A DNA stretch of 64,000 nt. It comes from Oceanobacillus senegalensis. Lineage in GTDB: Bacteria; Bacillota; Bacilli; Bacillales; Amphibacillaceae. The notes beneath the pieces are model-generated. The model searched no databases. It was not told the origin of the DNA and worked only from the letters and a program-made list of their open reading frames with translations. The translations under genes and the position numbers were made by a program. The stretch lies in NCBI RefSeq assembly GCF_900176885.1, contig NZ_LT839648.1, positions 1,019,049 through 1,083,048 of the forward strand, written 5' to 3'. Every line of letters begins with the position of its first letter. Position 1 is the first letter of the stretch. Positions 36,938-46,859 of this stretch are shown piece by piece.

Positions 36938-37528
36938 ATGAAGACAAATAAGCCGAAGTATCACCAAATAATTGATGCCGCAGTTGAGGTTATAGCTAAA
37001 AATGGTTTTCATGGTTCACAAGTATCTAAAATAGCAAAAGCAGCAGGTGTTGCTGATGGTACCATTTATTTATATTTTAAGAACAAAGAAGACATATTAG
37101 TGACAATGTTTAAGGAGAAGATGGGACAATTTATTGAAAAAATTGTAGATAATATTAGTCAAAAACAATGTGCAGATGAAAAATTATACAAGTTAATAGA
37201 GATGCATTTCTTACAACTGTCAGAAAACCATCATTTAGCAATTGTTACTCAATTGGAATTAAGACAGTCTAACTATGATTTACGGTTGGAAATAAATAAA
37301 GTCTTAAAACCTTATTTATTGGTTATAGATGACATTATCAAAGAAGGTATCGAAACTGGTATATTCCAAGAGAACTTGAAGATTCCGATGGTGAGACAGA
37401 TGATTTTCGGTACGATAGATGAAATGGTAACTAATTGGGTGATGAAAGAGTGTAAATACGATTTGCTCGAGGATATCCCTGTTGTACATGAATTATTATT
37501 GGGAGGAATTTCAAAAGAAAAAAAATAG
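36938..37528 (+). CDS. fadR: TetR-family repressor of fatty-acid degradation FadR
   Basis: The 196-residue protein has a TetR helix-turn-helix (about 10-58, including GFHGSQVSKIAKAAGVADGTIYLYF) and an all-helical ligand domain that in relatives binds long-chain acyl-CoA. The self-operator directly upstream supports autoregulation. It sits between lcfA and fadB exactly as in B. subtilis. The start at 36938 follows AAGGAG. Confidence 0.95.
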   Translation: MKTNKPKYHQIIDAAVEVIAKNGFHGSQVSKIAKAAGVADGTIYLYFKNKEDILVTMFKEKMGQFIEKIVDNISQKQCADEKLYKLIEMHFLQLSENHHLAIVTQLELRQSNYDLRLEINKVLKPYLLVIDDIIKEGIETGIFQENLKIPMVRQMIFGTIDEMVTNWVMKECKYDLLEDIPVVHELLLGGISKEKK

Positions 37529-37577
37529 TTTAAATTTTTCCTTAATTATATTACAATAGAAGTGAGGGGGGGAGAAA

Positions 37578-38348
37578 TTGGGACACATACAATTAGAAGT
37601 AGCAAAACATATCGCTTACTTAACGATTAAAAGTCCGCCAGCAAATGCATTGTCCAGTAATTTATTGGATGATTTAGAAAGCCAATTAAACACGATTGAA
37701 GAGGATGGTTCAATAAAGGTAATCGTTCTTCATGGAGAAGGGAAATTCTTTTCTGCGGGAGCGGATATAAAGGAGTTCACCTCTTTAAATGATCCATCGG
37801 CTTATAAGTTTGCTGAACGAGGACAGAAATTATTCGATAGGCTTGAAAATTCCTCTATACCTGTTATCGCCGCTATCCATGGTGCTGCACTCGGTGGAGG
37901 GCTAGAGCTCGCTATGGCATGCCATATGCGCATAGTTACGGAAACCGCAAAATTAGGTTTGCCAGAAATAACGCTTGGTATTATCCCTGGTTATGCTGGT
38001 ACGCAGCGGCTTCCGAGATATGTAGGTACTTCAAAAGCATATGAAATGATATTGACTGGAAAACCTATTTCTGGTCAGGAAACCTTATCATTAGGTTTAG
38101 CAAATAAGGTTGTTAAAGAAGATGACTTAATGAAAGAGGTCAATGAACTGGCAAAATCAATTTCTTCAATGAGTAAACCATCAATTAACGAAATTATGCG
38201 TTTGTTGTCCTTTCAAAAGTCTGAACATTTTGAACAGAATGTTAATGAAGAAGCACTTTCGTTCCAAAGGGTTTTTGGAACAGAAGATGCGAAAGAAGGG
38301 ATTCAAGCGTTTTTAGAAAAGCGTAAACCAAAATTTCAGGATAAATAA
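37578..38348 (+). CDS. fadB: Enoyl-CoA hydratase
   Basis: The 256-residue crotonase-fold protein hydrates trans-2-enoyl-CoA in beta-oxidation. Oxyanion-hole segments are FSAGADIKEF and HGAALGGGLELAMA, and the catalytic glutamates lie in the LGLPEITLGIIPGYAGTQRLPR region. The start is TTG at 37578 behind GAGGGGGGGAG. It follows fadR by 49 bases in the same operon. Confidence 0.93.
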   Translation: MGHIQLEVAKHIAYLTIKSPPANALSSNLLDDLESQLNTIEEDGSIKVIVLHGEGKFFSAGADIKEFTSLNDPSAYKFAERGQKLFDRLENSSIPVIAAIHGAALGGGLELAMACHMRIVTETAKLGLPEITLGIIPGYAGTQRLPRYVGTSKAYEMILTGKPISGQETLSLGLANKVVKEDDLMKEVNELAKSISSMSKPSINEIMRLLSFQKSEHFEQNVNEEALSFQRVFGTEDAKEGIQAFLEKRKPKFQDK

Positions 38349-38398
38349 TAAAAAATAGTGTGAATAACATATAATCGTTGTACAAGGAGGAAATCTAG

Positions 38399-39172
38399 AT
38401 GAATATTTACGTACTATTAAAAAGAACTTTTGATACAGAAGAAAAAATTGCTGTATCAAATGGGACAATTGAAGAAGATGGTGCAGAATTCATTATTAAT
38501 CCATATGATGAATATGCTGTGGAGGAAGCAATAAACCAACGTGATGAACATGGTGGAGAAGTAACCGTTGTCACTATTGGAGATGAAGAATCTGAAAAAC
38601 AATTACGTACTGCTTTAGCAATGGGAGCTGACAAAGCAGTATTAATTAATACTGAAGAGGATCTTGAAGAAGGGGATCAATATACGACTGCCAAAATTTT
38701 AGAAGCATTCTTTGAGGACAAAGAACCAGATTTGATTCTTGCAGGTAATGTTGCTATCGATGAAGCTAGTGGACAAGTAGGACCAAGAGTTGCCGAACTT
38801 ATAGATATACCTTACGTAACAACTATCACAGATTTATCTATTGATGGTGATAAGGTTAAAATTAATAAAGACGTTGAGGGTGATGTTGAAGTTATAGAAA
38901 CATCTCTACCATTACTTGTTACGTGTCAACAAGGATTAAATGAACCACGGTATCCATCCCTTCCAGGTATTATGAAAGCAAAGAAAAAACCATTGGATGA
39001 AATCGAACTAGATGATTTAGATTTAGAAGAGGATGACGTTGAAGCGAAAACCAAAACAATTGATATCTTCTTACCTCCAGAAAAAGAGGCAGGAAAAATT
39101 TTAGAGGGAGAAATTAAGGAACAGGTTCAAGAATTAGTTGAATTACTAAAAAATGAGGCAAAAGTAGTTTAA
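38399..39172 (+). CDS. etfB: Electron transfer flavoprotein beta subunit
   Basis: EtfB, with EtfA, takes electrons from acyl-CoA dehydrogenase. The 257-residue protein has the N-terminal MNIYVLLKRTFDTEEKI, nucleotide-binding TIGDEESEKQLRTALAMGAD and the ETF-beta signature VDEASGQVGPRVAELIDIPYVT in its variant form. It is 28 bases upstream of etfA. It is translated from ATG 38399 after AAGGAGG. Confidence 0.95.
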   Translation: MNIYVLLKRTFDTEEKIAVSNGTIEEDGAEFIINPYDEYAVEEAINQRDEHGGEVTVVTIGDEESEKQLRTALAMGADKAVLINTEEDLEEGDQYTTAKILEAFFEDKEPDLILAGNVAIDEASGQVGPRVAELIDIPYVTTITDLSIDGDKVKINKDVEGDVEVIETSLPLLVTCQQGLNEPRYPSLPGIMKAKKKPLDEIELDDLDLEEDDVEAKTKTIDIFLPPEKEAGKILEGEIKEQVQELVELLKNEAKVV

Positions 39173-39200
39173 TAGGTGAAGAGAGAAAGGGGAGCGCAAA

Positions 39201-40178
39201 ATGAGTGAAAAAATTTTAGTAATTGCAGAAGTAAAAGAAGGGGAACTGAGAAACGTATCTTTTGAGGCAATTGCTGCTGCCAAAGAAATAAACCAAGAAA
39301 GTGAAATTGTTGGAGTTGTATGTGCTGACGATGATCTAGAAAACTTAGCTCAAGAATTAATATATTATGGTGCTGATCGGGCGGTAACTGTAAAACATGA
39401 TAATTTGAAGTCTTATACATCCGAAGGGTTTGGTCAAGCTGTATTAGCTGTAATCGACGAAGAGTCTCCAGATGCTATTGTGATGGGTCATACATCTATA
39501 GGTAAAGATTTAACTCCGAAACTAGCAAGTAAATTGGATACAGGATTAATCTCAGATGTTGTCGGTATTGATGTGGATGGAAGCCAAACTGTATATACAA
39601 GACCAATTTACTCTGGAAAAGCATTTGAAAAGAAAGTTGTCTCTAGTGGATTACCATTTGTTACTGTAAGGCCAAATAATATAGAAAAACTAGATCGTGA
39701 TGCCTCTCGTTCAGGCGACATTCGTAATATTGATGTAGATATTAAAGATTTACGTACAGTAGTAAAAGAGGTCGTTCGTAAAGCTTCAGAAGGAGTAGAC
39801 TTATCAGAAGCAAAAGTTATTGTTGCTGGTGGTCGTGGAGTGAAAAGTGAAGATGGGTTTAAACCATTGTATCAACTTGCTGATCTCCTAGGTGGAGCTG
39901 TTGGTGCTTCCCGTGGTGCATGTGATGCAGATTACTGTGATTACTCCTTACAAATCGGTCAAACAGGTAAAGTTGTTACACCGGACTTATATATTGCGGT
40001 TGGTATCTCTGGTGCCATTCAACACTTAGCTGGTATGTCAAACTCAAAAGTTATTGTCGCTATTAATAAGGACCCAGAGGCAAATATTTTTAACGTAGCT
40101 GATTATGGTATTGTTGGTGATTTATTTGAAGTAATACCATTATTAATTGAGGAATTCAAAAATGTAAAAGTAAGCTAA
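39201..40178 (+). CDS. etfA: Electron transfer flavoprotein alpha subunit
   Basis: The 325-residue subunit carries the C-terminal FAD-binding domain: VAGGRGVKSEDGF, then GAVGASRGACDADY and the alpha signature IGQTGKVVTPDLYIAVGISGAIQH in parts. The N-terminal domain is the usual Rossmann-like fold. It pairs with EtfB to pass electrons from acyl-CoA dehydrogenases to the quinone pool. It is followed by a terminator separating it from trxA. Confidence 0.96.
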   Translation: MSEKILVIAEVKEGELRNVSFEAIAAAKEINQESEIVGVVCADDDLENLAQELIYYGADRAVTVKHDNLKSYTSEGFGQAVLAVIDEESPDAIVMGHTSIGKDLTPKLASKLDTGLISDVVGIDVDGSQTVYTRPIYSGKAFEKKVVSSGLPFVTVRPNNIEKLDRDASRSGDIRNIDVDIKDLRTVVKEVVRKASEGVDLSEAKVIVAGGRGVKSEDGFKPLYQLADLLGGAVGASRGACDADYCDYSLQIGQTGKVVTPDLYIAVGISGAIQHLAGMSNSKVIVAINKDPEANIFNVADYGIVGDLFEVIPLLIEEFKNVKVS

Positions 40179-40189
40179 TTTTTAAAGAT

Positions 40190-40222
40190 AAAGAGTCTAG
40201 TCATTTTGATTAGGCTCTTTTC
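40190..40222 (+). terminator. Terminator after etfA
   Basis: A 14-base-pair stem (40190-40203 with 40207-40220, including G-U pairs), tight loop and moderate T-run close the fad/etf operon. Confidence 0.8.
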
Positions 40223-40367
40223 GTATACCTTTCATAGCGGATTCTTTATAAGTAACAGGAGTTAGAACCACTTTTTTTATGCTTGAATAAGCAAAGTATT
40301 AGGAAGAGAATACTAACGATGATATACTCTACCTAAGTGGTTAATGTAATGAAAGGGAGGAAATAAA

Positions 40368-40682
40368 ATGGCAATAGAACATGTAACTGATCAAAATTTT
40401 GCTGAACAAACTTCTAAAGGGTTAGTTTTAGCTGATTTTTGGGCACCTTGGTGTGGACCTTGTAAAATGATTGCCCCAGTTTTAGAAGAAATTGATGGCG
40501 AAATGAACGAAAAAGTTCAGATTGTTAAATTAGATGTAGATGAAAACCAAGAAACAGCTAGTAAATTTGGTGTTATGAGTATTCCAACTTTACTTTTATT
40601 TAAAGATGGAAATGTCGTAGATCAAGTAGTTGGTTATCAACCAAAAGAAGCTCTAGTTGATTTAATTAATAAACATGCATAA
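40368..40682 (+). CDS. trxA: Thioredoxin
   Basis: The 104-residue protein has the active-site WCGPC at residues 28-32 and the cis-proline in MSIPTLLLF. It reduces protein disulfides in the cytoplasm. The ribosome binding site is AAAGGGAGG. It sits between etfA and uvrC as in B. subtilis, with terminators on both sides, so it is probably its own transcription unit. A TATACT at 40323-40328 may be its -10 but no good -35 is seen. Confidence 0.98.
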   Translation: MAIEHVTDQNFAEQTSKGLVLADFWAPWCGPCKMIAPVLEEIDGEMNEKVQIVKLDVDENQETASKFGVMSIPTLLLFKDGNVVDQVVGYQPKEALVDLINKHA

Positions 40683-40697
40683 TTTTTAACCACATTT

Positions 40698-40729
40698 ATC
40701 CCTTGTTGCTTAGGTAACAAGGGATTTTC
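40698..40729 (+). terminator. Terminator after trxA
   Basis: ATCCCTTGTT (40698-40707) and AACAAGGGAT (40716-40725) form a perfect 10-base-pair stem followed by TTTT. Confidence 0.88.
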
Positions 40730-40820
40730 TAAGAATTGAATGTATAAACATTGTCATTTATCCCTAATGTTAAATGTTCAAATTATAATAGATTGGCTAA
40801 ACAGAAGGAATGGAATGAAG

Positions 40821-42602
40821 ATGAATCGAAATATAAGTGAGAAATTAGCTGTTTTACCTGCCCAGCCAGGGTGTTACTTGATGAAGGATAGGCAGGGGAC
40901 AGTTATTTATGTTGGAAAGTCAAAAACATTAAGAAACCGTGTCCGTTCTTATTTTACCGGTGCACATGACAAGAAAACACAGAGACTTGTACAGGAAATA
41001 GTAGACTTTGAATACGTTGTGACAACTTCTGAAATGGAAGCTTTAATCTTAGAAATGAACTTAATTAAAAAATATGATCCCAAATATAATGTGATGTTAA
41101 AGGATGATAAGTCATATCCGTATCTAAAGATTACTTCCGAAAGACATCCTCGATTATTGATAACTCGAAAGGTGAAGAAAGATAACGGAAAATATTTTGG
41201 GCCTTATCCCAACGTTCTTGCTGCTAGAGAAACGAAGAAATTGTTAGACCGTTTATATCCTCTTAAAAAATGTAAAAATCCTCCTGGAAGACCTTGTCTT
41301 TATTATCATATGGGTCAGTGTCTTGCATGTAGTAAAACCCCACCAACTTCAGAGGAATATCGTCAAATTGTACAAGAGATAACTTCTTTTTTGCATGGTG
41401 GATTTAAAGATATTAAAAATAACCTTACAGACAAAATGTTAGAAGCTAGTGAACAGTTGAATTTTGAACGGGCTAAAGAATTCCGTGATCAAATTCAACA
41501 TATAGAATCGGTAATGGAGCGTCAGAAAATGACATTAAACGATCAAGTAGATCGTGATATATTTGGATATAGCTATGATAAAGGTTGGATGTGTATTCAA
41601 GTCTTCTTTGTGAGACAAGGAAAGTTAATGGAAAGAGATGTGTCGATTTTTCCATTTTTTGATTCCCCGGAGGATGCTTTTTTAAGCTTTATCGGTCGCT
41701 TTTATCTACACAAACAGCATATTAAACCTAAACAGATCCTTGTACCAATTGGAACAGATACAAATATATTAAGTGAACTTTTAGCAGTGGATGTTCATAC
41801 ACCTTTCAGAGGAAGAAAGAAAGAGTTAGTCGAATTGGCCATTAAAAATGCTAAAATTGCAATACAAGAGAAATTCACTTTAATTGAAAGAGATGAAGAA
41901 CGAACCATAGTGGCTGTCGAAAAGCTTGGTGATATATTGAGTATTGAAACACCTCATCGAATTGAGGCTTTTGATAATTCGAATATACAGGGTACTGATC
42001 CTGTTTCTGCTATGGTTGTATTCATTGATGGTAGACCTAGTAAAAAAGATTACAGGAAATATAAGATAAAAGACGTAGAAGGTCCTGATGACTATGAAAC
42101 AATGCGTGAAGTAATTCGTCGAAGATATACCAGAGTATTAAAGGAAGAACTACCTTTACCAGACTTAATAGTTGTTGATGGTGGAAAAGGACAGATGAAT
42201 GCAGCATTAGATGTATTAGAAAATGAATTAGGATTGGATATTCCTTTAGGTGGATTAGCGAAAGATGATCGACACCACACGAGTGAACTTCTTTATGGAA
42301 ATCCCCCAAGTATCGTTCCATTATCTAGAAAATCACAGGAATTTTATCTCGTTCAACGTATCCAGGATGAGGTACATCGGTTTGCTATTTCTTTCCATAG
42401 GCAATTACGTGGGAAAAATTTGTTTCAGTCTGAATTAGATAATATACCAGGTGTTGGCGAGAAACGTCGTAAACGATTACTTCAGCATTTTAAATCAGTT
42501 GATGAAATTAAAAGAGCGAATTTAGGTGATATTACTAAGCTAGGTATACCGAGCAATGTTGCCGAGGATATTATAGATTATTTAAATAGTAATAAAAAAT
42601 AA
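40821..42602 (+). CDS. uvrC: Excinuclease ABC subunit C
   Basis: UvrC makes both incisions in nucleotide-excision repair. The 593-residue protein has a GIY-YIG domain (about 12-90, [23 protein letters not shown] in parts), a cysteine cluster [12 protein letters not shown], a UVR domain (about 195-230), the RNase H-like nuclease (with [15 protein letters not shown] and VDGGKGQ) and C-terminal HhH motifs ([13 protein letters not shown]). The frame extends to 40740, but ATG 40821 aligns with homologues and has AAGGAA upstream. Confidence 0.97.
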   Translation: MNRNISEKLAVLPAQPGCYLMKDRQGTVIYVGKSKTLRNRVRSYFTGAHDKKTQRLVQEIVDFEYVVTTSEMEALILEMNLIKKYDPKYNVMLKDDKSYPYLKITSERHPRLLITRKVKKDNGKYFGPYPNVLAARETKKLLDRLYPLKKCKNPPGRPCLYYHMGQCLACSKTPPTSEEYRQIVQEITSFLHGGFKDIKNNLTDKMLEASEQLNFERAKEFRDQIQHIESVMERQKMTLNDQVDRDIFGYSYDKGWMCIQVFFVRQGKLMERDVSIFPFFDSPEDAFLSFIGRFYLHKQHIKPKQILVPIGTDTNILSELLAVDVHTPFRGRKKELVELAIKNAKIAIQEKFTLIERDEERTIVAVEKLGDILSIETPHRIEAFDNSNIQGTDPVSAMVVFIDGRPSKKDYRKYKIKDVEGPDDYETMREVIRRRYTRVLKEELPLPDLIVVDGGKGQMNAALDVLENELGLDIPLGGLAKDDRHHTSELLYGNPPSIVPLSRKSQEFYLVQRIQDEVHRFAISFHRQLRGKNLFQSELDNIPGVGEKRRKRLLQHFKSVDEIKRANLGDITKLGIPSNVAEDIIDYLNSNKK

Positions 42603-42638
42603 AGCTGCGCTCAAATATTAAGCTGCAGCTTTATTTTA
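42600..42638. terminator. Bidirectional terminator between uvrC and yslB
   Basis: AAAGCTGC (42601-42608) pairs with GCAGCTTT (42625-42632). It has A-rich and T-rich flanks on each side and separates two convergent genes. Confidence 0.78.
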
Positions 42639-42643
42639 TCTAA

Positions 42644-43081
42644 TTAATTTGTAATAACGACAGTAAAGGTAATTACATGTATTTTTTTATTAATCTCTTC
42701 TTTACATTCACATTCTTTTCCTAATATTTGCTGAACTCCTTCTGCTAGAAAACCTGATTCTAGACGAAATTCAGTTTTAAATGGTGCCTGTAAGCGTAAT
42801 ACAACAGAATCTGCCATCAATTGGAATGTCAGTTCGTTTTTCTTTTCTTTTACCATCTCAAGCTTTCCCCAACCTAATTGGTCAATAATTGTAATAAGAT
42901 CTTCAAATGAAGCCATTTTAAATTTTCTTGCAAGGTTCTTCCCCATAAAATATAGAATGGTATCCGATTCTACTCCAAGCATTTCAGGTAAGCTTATGTA
43001 TCGTAAAATATCGTAACCGGCACCAGATGTATATAAGTTATTAAGCTGTGAAATCGTAAGTTGCTCCAACTTCTTTGACAA
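42644..43081 (-). CDS. yslB: DUF2507 family protein (YslB)
   Basis: The 145-residue protein shows the DUF2507 pattern (GAGYDILRYISLPEMLG, then ILYFMGKNLARKF, then GFLAEGVQQILG with following Cys residues). It is a soluble V4R-like fold with unknown function. It sits upstream of sdhC as in B. subtilis, but lysC, usually beside it, is absent. It is read from ATG 43081 with AAGGATG upstream. Confidence 0.88.
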   Translation of the reverse strand: MSKKLEQLTISQLNNLYTSGAGYDILRYISLPEMLGVESDTILYFMGKNLARKFKMASFEDLITIIDQLGWGKLEMVKEKKNELTFQLMADSVVLRLQAPFKTEFRLESGFLAEGVQQILGKECECKEEINKKIHVITFTVVITN

Positions 43082-43273
43082 TGGATGTCATCCTTTCTTC
43101 ACCCGGTATATCTCCTATATAGGATTTCTTAAATAAGAATTAGAATACTGCGACTTAGATTCAATAACAAAGATTATTATCTATTTAATTTGATGATTTA
43201 TCAAGTGTGTTCGATAATTATCGCCAATTTTGTTGTTTTTTCCTTTAATTTATAAATTTTCCGTTTGGTTTTC

Positions 43274-43302
43274 TTGACGCTTTCAGATGTTAGAAGTACA
43301 AT
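43274..43302 (+). promoter_or_regulatory. sdhCAB promoter
   Basis: TTGACG (43274-43279) and TACAAT (43297-43302) are 17 bases apart. The start near 43309 leaves a leader of about 105 bases before sdhC. Confidence 0.82.
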
Positions 43303-43328
43303 AAAATTGTTTAAGAATTGTACAATTT

Positions 43329-43370
43329 AAAAAAGTAATGAAAGTCGTAATAAAAGCGCTTTACTTTTTT
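43329..43370 (+). promoter_or_regulatory. Hairpin with cre-like core in the sdh leader
   Basis: AAAAAAGTAA (43329-43338) and TTACTTTTTT (43361-43370) are perfect inverted repeats. The palindrome AAAGCGCTTT (43353-43362) overlaps the right arm and resembles the centre of a CcpA cre site, with mismatches in the outer positions. The element could act as attenuator, operator or both. The sdh operon is catabolite-repressed in B. subtilis. Confidence 0.45.
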
Positions 43371-43414
43371 AATGTACACAACTAGACTATTAATCTACTA
43401 AGGGGGGAGAAACC

Positions 43415-44038
43415 ATGGCAGATCAACATCGTGAATTTTTTTACAGAAGGTTGCATTCACTACTAGGTGTGGTACCGATAGGGATATTCTTGGTACAGCA
43501 TTTAGTTGTGAACCATTTTGCTGTGTATGGTGAGGAGAGCTTTAATAGGGCTGCAGGATTTATGGCAAATCTACCATTTGTAATCGTATTGGAGATTTTT
43601 ATTATTTTTCTACCAATCTTGTATCATGCGGTACTAGGGGTATACATTGCATTTACCGCAAAAAACAATACGAGTAGATTTGGATTCTTCAGAAACTGGA
43701 TGTTTAAATTGCAACGCATTACAGGTATTATTACACTTATTTTTATTGTTTGGCATGTGTGGGAAACACGTGTACAAGTAGGCTTAGGTAATGCAGAAGT
43801 AAACTATAGCCTTATGGAAGGTATACTAACGAACCCGTTTATGTTCTGGTTTTATATCGTTGGTATTATATCCACAGTATTCCATTTTGCTAACGGTCTT
43901 TGGAGCTTTTTGGTATCATGGGGTATTACACAAACTCCAAAGTCACAAAAAATTGCAACATACGCTGTTATAGTAGTATTCTTGGTAGTTAGTTACATTG
44001 GAGTAAGAACATTAATTCAATTTGCTTACGGAGTTTAA
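43415..44038 (+). CDS. sdhC: Succinate dehydrogenase cytochrome b558 subunit
   Basis: The 207-residue protein is the dihaem membrane anchor of complex II. It has five hydrophobic segments and the expected histidines (for example YRRLHSLLG, QHLVVNHF, YHAVLGVYI, FIVWHVWETR). It passes electrons from SdhA/SdhB to menaquinone. The start at 43415 follows a GGGGGGAG site. It leads the sdhCAB operon. Confidence 0.96.
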   Translation: MADQHREFFYRRLHSLLGVVPIGIFLVQHLVVNHFAVYGEESFNRAAGFMANLPFVIVLEIFIIFLPILYHAVLGVYIAFTAKNNTSRFGFFRNWMFKLQRITGIITLIFIVWHVWETRVQVGLGNAEVNYSLMEGILTNPFMFWFYIVGIISTVFHFANGLWSFLVSWGITQTPKSQKIATYAVIVVFLVVSYIGVRTLIQFAYGV

Positions 44039-44067
44039 GATAGAGACAAGGGAGAGTGAGTATTATT

Positions 44068-45819
44068 ATGAGTAATCGCAAAATCGCTGTTGTAGGCGGT
44101 GGCTTAGCAGGCCTAATGGCCACTATAAAAGCTGCTGAAGCAGGTGTCAACGTAGATTTGTTCTCCATCGTACCTGTTAAACGCTCTCACTCAGTATGTG
44201 CGCAAGGTGGTATAAATGGTGCAGTTAATACAAAAGGTGAAGGGGATTCACCATGGATTCACTTTGATGATACCGTTTATGGTGGGGACTTTTTAGCAAA
44301 TCAGCCACAAGTTAAAGCGATGTGTGATGCAGCACCAGGCATTATACATATGTTCGACCGCATGGGGGTTATGTTTAACCGTACACCAGAAGGGCTTCTT
44401 GATTTCCGTCGTTTCGGTGGTACTCAGCATCACCGTACAGCCTATGCTGGTGCTACGACAGGGCAGCAATTATTATATGCTTTAGATGAACAGGTTCGTC
44501 GTTATGAAGTAGAAGGACTAGTTACGAAATTTGAAGGATGGGAATTCCTTGGTGCAGTGTTAGATGAAGATGGTGTTGCAAGGGGAATTGTAGCTCAAGA
44601 CATTAAGACTCATGAAATTAAATCATTCCGCTCCGATGCAACTATTTTCGCAACAGGTGGCCCTGGGATTATCTTTGGTAAATCAACCAATTCTATGATT
44701 AATACTGGATCTGCTGCAAGTATTTTATACCAGCAAGGTGTTAAATACGCGAATGGTGAATTTATCCAAATTCATCCAACAGCAATTCCTGGTGATGATA
44801 AGCTTCGTTTAATGAGTGAGTCAGCACGTGGAGAAGGTGGGCGTATTTGGACATATAAAGATGGTGAACCATGGTATTTCTTAGAGGAGAAGTATCCTGC
44901 CTATGGTAACCTAGTTCCACGTGATATTGCAACGCGTGAAATCTTTGATGTTTGCGTAAACCAAAAATTAGGTATTAATGGTGAGAATATGGTTTACCTT
45001 GATTTATCTCATAAAGATCCAAAAGAATTAGATATCAAACTTGGTGGAATTATTGAAATTTATGAGAAATTCGTTGGTGAAGATCCTCGTAAAGTACCGA
45101 TGAAAATTTTCCCAGCGGTCCACTATTCTATGGGTGGTATGTGGGTCGATATAAATCAAATGACGAATATCCCTGGTATCTTTGCAGCTGGAGAATGTGA
45201 TTATTCTCAGCACGGTGCAAACCGACTAGGTGCTAACTCTTTATTATCTGCCGTATTTGGTGGTTCAGTTGCAGGTCCTAAAGCAATTGAATATATCGAA
45301 GGACTTGAGAAACATTCAGAAGATTTATCCTCAGAATTATTCGATACAAAAGTAAGAGAAGAAGAAGAGAAATTTAAGGAACTATTGAGCATGGATGGGG
45401 AAGAAAATGCTTATCAACTTCACCAAGAGCTAGGCGAATGGATGACGGATAATGTTACCGTGGTACGAGAAAATGCTAAACTATTAAAAACTGACGAGAA
45501 AATCCAAGAATTAATTCAACGTTTTGAAAATATCAATATCAATGATACGTCAAAATGGAGTAACCAAGGAGTTATGTTTACTCGTCAACTTAAAAACATG
45601 CTTCAATTAGCTCGTGTTATTACACTTGGTGCTTATAATCGTAATGAAAGTCGTGGAGCGCATTTCAAACCAGAATTCCCAGAACGTAATGATGAGGAAT
45701 TCTTAAAAACTACCATTGCTAAATTTGATGAGAAAAATCAAAAACCAATCTTAAGTTATGAAGAGGTTGATATTTCATTAATAGAACCACGTAAACGAGA
45801 CTATACAACAAAACATTAA
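44068..45819 (+). CDS. sdhA: Succinate dehydrogenase flavoprotein subunit
   Basis: The 583-residue subunit oxidises succinate with covalent FAD. Visible features are the FAD-binding VVGGGLAGLMATIKAAEAG, the flavin-linking histidine in RSHSVCAQGGINGA, and the active-site segment SARGEGGRIW. The ATG at 44068 is used; GTG 44056 lies too close to the GGGAG site. It follows sdhC by 29 bases. Confidence 0.97.
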   Translation: MSNRKIAVVGGGLAGLMATIKAAEAGVNVDLFSIVPVKRSHSVCAQGGINGAVNTKGEGDSPWIHFDDTVYGGDFLANQPQVKAMCDAAPGIIHMFDRMGVMFNRTPEGLLDFRRFGGTQHHRTAYAGATTGQQLLYALDEQVRRYEVEGLVTKFEGWEFLGAVLDEDGVARGIVAQDIKTHEIKSFRSDATIFATGGPGIIFGKSTNSMINTGSAASILYQQGVKYANGEFIQIHPTAIPGDDKLRLMSESARGEGGRIWTYKDGEPWYFLEEKYPAYGNLVPRDIATREIFDVCVNQKLGINGENMVYLDLSHKDPKELDIKLGGIIEIYEKFVGEDPRKVPMKIFPAVHYSMGGMWVDINQMTNIPGIFAAGECDYSQHGANRLGANSLLSAVFGGSVAGPKAIEYIEGLEKHSEDLSSELFDTKVREEEEKFKELLSMDGEENAYQLHQELGEWMTDNVTVVRENAKLLKTDEKIQELIQRFENININDTSKWSNQGVMFTRQLKNMLQLARVITLGAYNRNESRGAHFKPEFPERNDEEFLKTTIAKFDEKNQKPILSYEEVDISLIEPRKRDYTTKH

Positions 45820-45837
45820 AATAGGGGGAGAAATATA

Positions 45838-46602
45838 ATGGCTGAACAAAAGACGGTAAAATTTATCATTACACGGCAAGACGGCCCGGATTCTGCTCCT
45901 TACGAGGAAACCTTTGAGGTCCCTTACCGGAAGAATATGAATGTTATTTCAGGGTTAATGGAAATAAGGAAGAACCCAGTTAATTCAAAAGGTGAAAAGA
46001 CGACACCTGTACAATGGGATATGAACTGTTTAGAGGAAGTGTGTGGTGCCTGTTCTATGGTAATAAATGGCACCCCTAGACAATCATGTGCGGCATTGGT
46101 AGACGAATTAGAGCAACCGGTTCGTCTAGCTCCGATGGCTACATTCCCAGTTGTCCGTGATTTAATTGTTGATAGAGAGCGTATGTTTGATGCGTTAAAA
46201 CAAGTAAAAGCATGGATTCCAATTGATGGTACTCATGACTTAGGTCCTGGACCGCGTATGCCTGAGAAAAAACGTCAATGGGCTTATGAATTATCAAAAT
46301 GTATGACATGTGGTGTTTGTCTGGAAGCATGTCCTAATGTCAATGATAAAACTAACTTTATTGGTCCAGCAGCACTTTCACAAGCACGACTATTCAATGC
46401 ACATCCTACTGGTGAAATGAATAAGAGTGAGCGTTTGGGTGGATTGATGGAAGAAGGCGGAATTAGTGGTTGCGGTAATTCCCAAAACTGTGTACAGGTG
46501 TGTCCGAAAGGCATTCCTTTAACCACTTCTATTGCTGCTATGAACCGTGCAACTAATATTCAAGCATTTAAAAACTTCTTTGGTAGTGATAACGCACATT
46601 AA
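45838..46602 (+). CDS. sdhB: Succinate dehydrogenase iron-sulfur subunit
   Basis: The 254-residue subunit carries three iron-sulfur clusters: [2Fe-2S] with Cys64, Cys69, Cys72 and Cys84, then CMTCGVCLEACP and CVQVCPKGIP motifs for the [4Fe-4S] and [3Fe-4S] centres. It bridges SdhA and SdhC. The gene follows sdhA by 18 bases, and a terminator follows. Confidence 0.97.
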   Translation: MAEQKTVKFIITRQDGPDSAPYEETFEVPYRKNMNVISGLMEIRKNPVNSKGEKTTPVQWDMNCLEEVCGACSMVINGTPRQSCAALVDELEQPVRLAPMATFPVVRDLIVDRERMFDALKQVKAWIPIDGTHDLGPGPRMPEKKRQWAYELSKCMTCGVCLEACPNVNDKTNFIGPAALSQARLFNAHPTGEMNKSERLGGLMEEGGISGCGNSQNCVQVCPKGIPLTTSIAAMNRATNIQAFKNFFGSDNAH

Positions 46603-46611
46603 TAAATATTT

Positions 46612-46650
46612 AAAATGACCCTTTCAGTAATGTTAGGGTCATTTTTTATA
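46612..46650 (+). terminator. Terminator after sdhB
   Basis: AAAATGACCCT (46612-46622) and AGGGTCATTTT (46635-46645) form a perfect stem followed by a T-run. Confidence 0.92.
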
Positions 46651-46736
46651 AGTAGTAAAGTACTTCACTTATGATGTATGGTAGTTAGCAGTCTATCAAA
46701 GGGGATATCACTTTCTTATTTAATCATGACAAAAAG

Positions 46737-46771
46737 CAAAAACCGACTCGTGTTAGCAAGTCGGTTTTTGT
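46737..46771. terminator. Second, bidirectional hairpin between sdhB and gerE
   Basis: CAAAAACCGACT (46737-46748) and AGTCGGTTTTTG (46759-46770) form a perfect 12-base-pair stem, with A- and T-tracts on either side. It may terminate gerE transcription on the minus strand. Confidence 0.8.
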
Positions 46772-46859
46772 TATTTTACTAGCTATATGCCAGTAAATGT
46801 AAAGATTAATAACTTACCACCCGATAGTCTTGCGTTTAGGGGGTGAGTTCCAGAAATCT

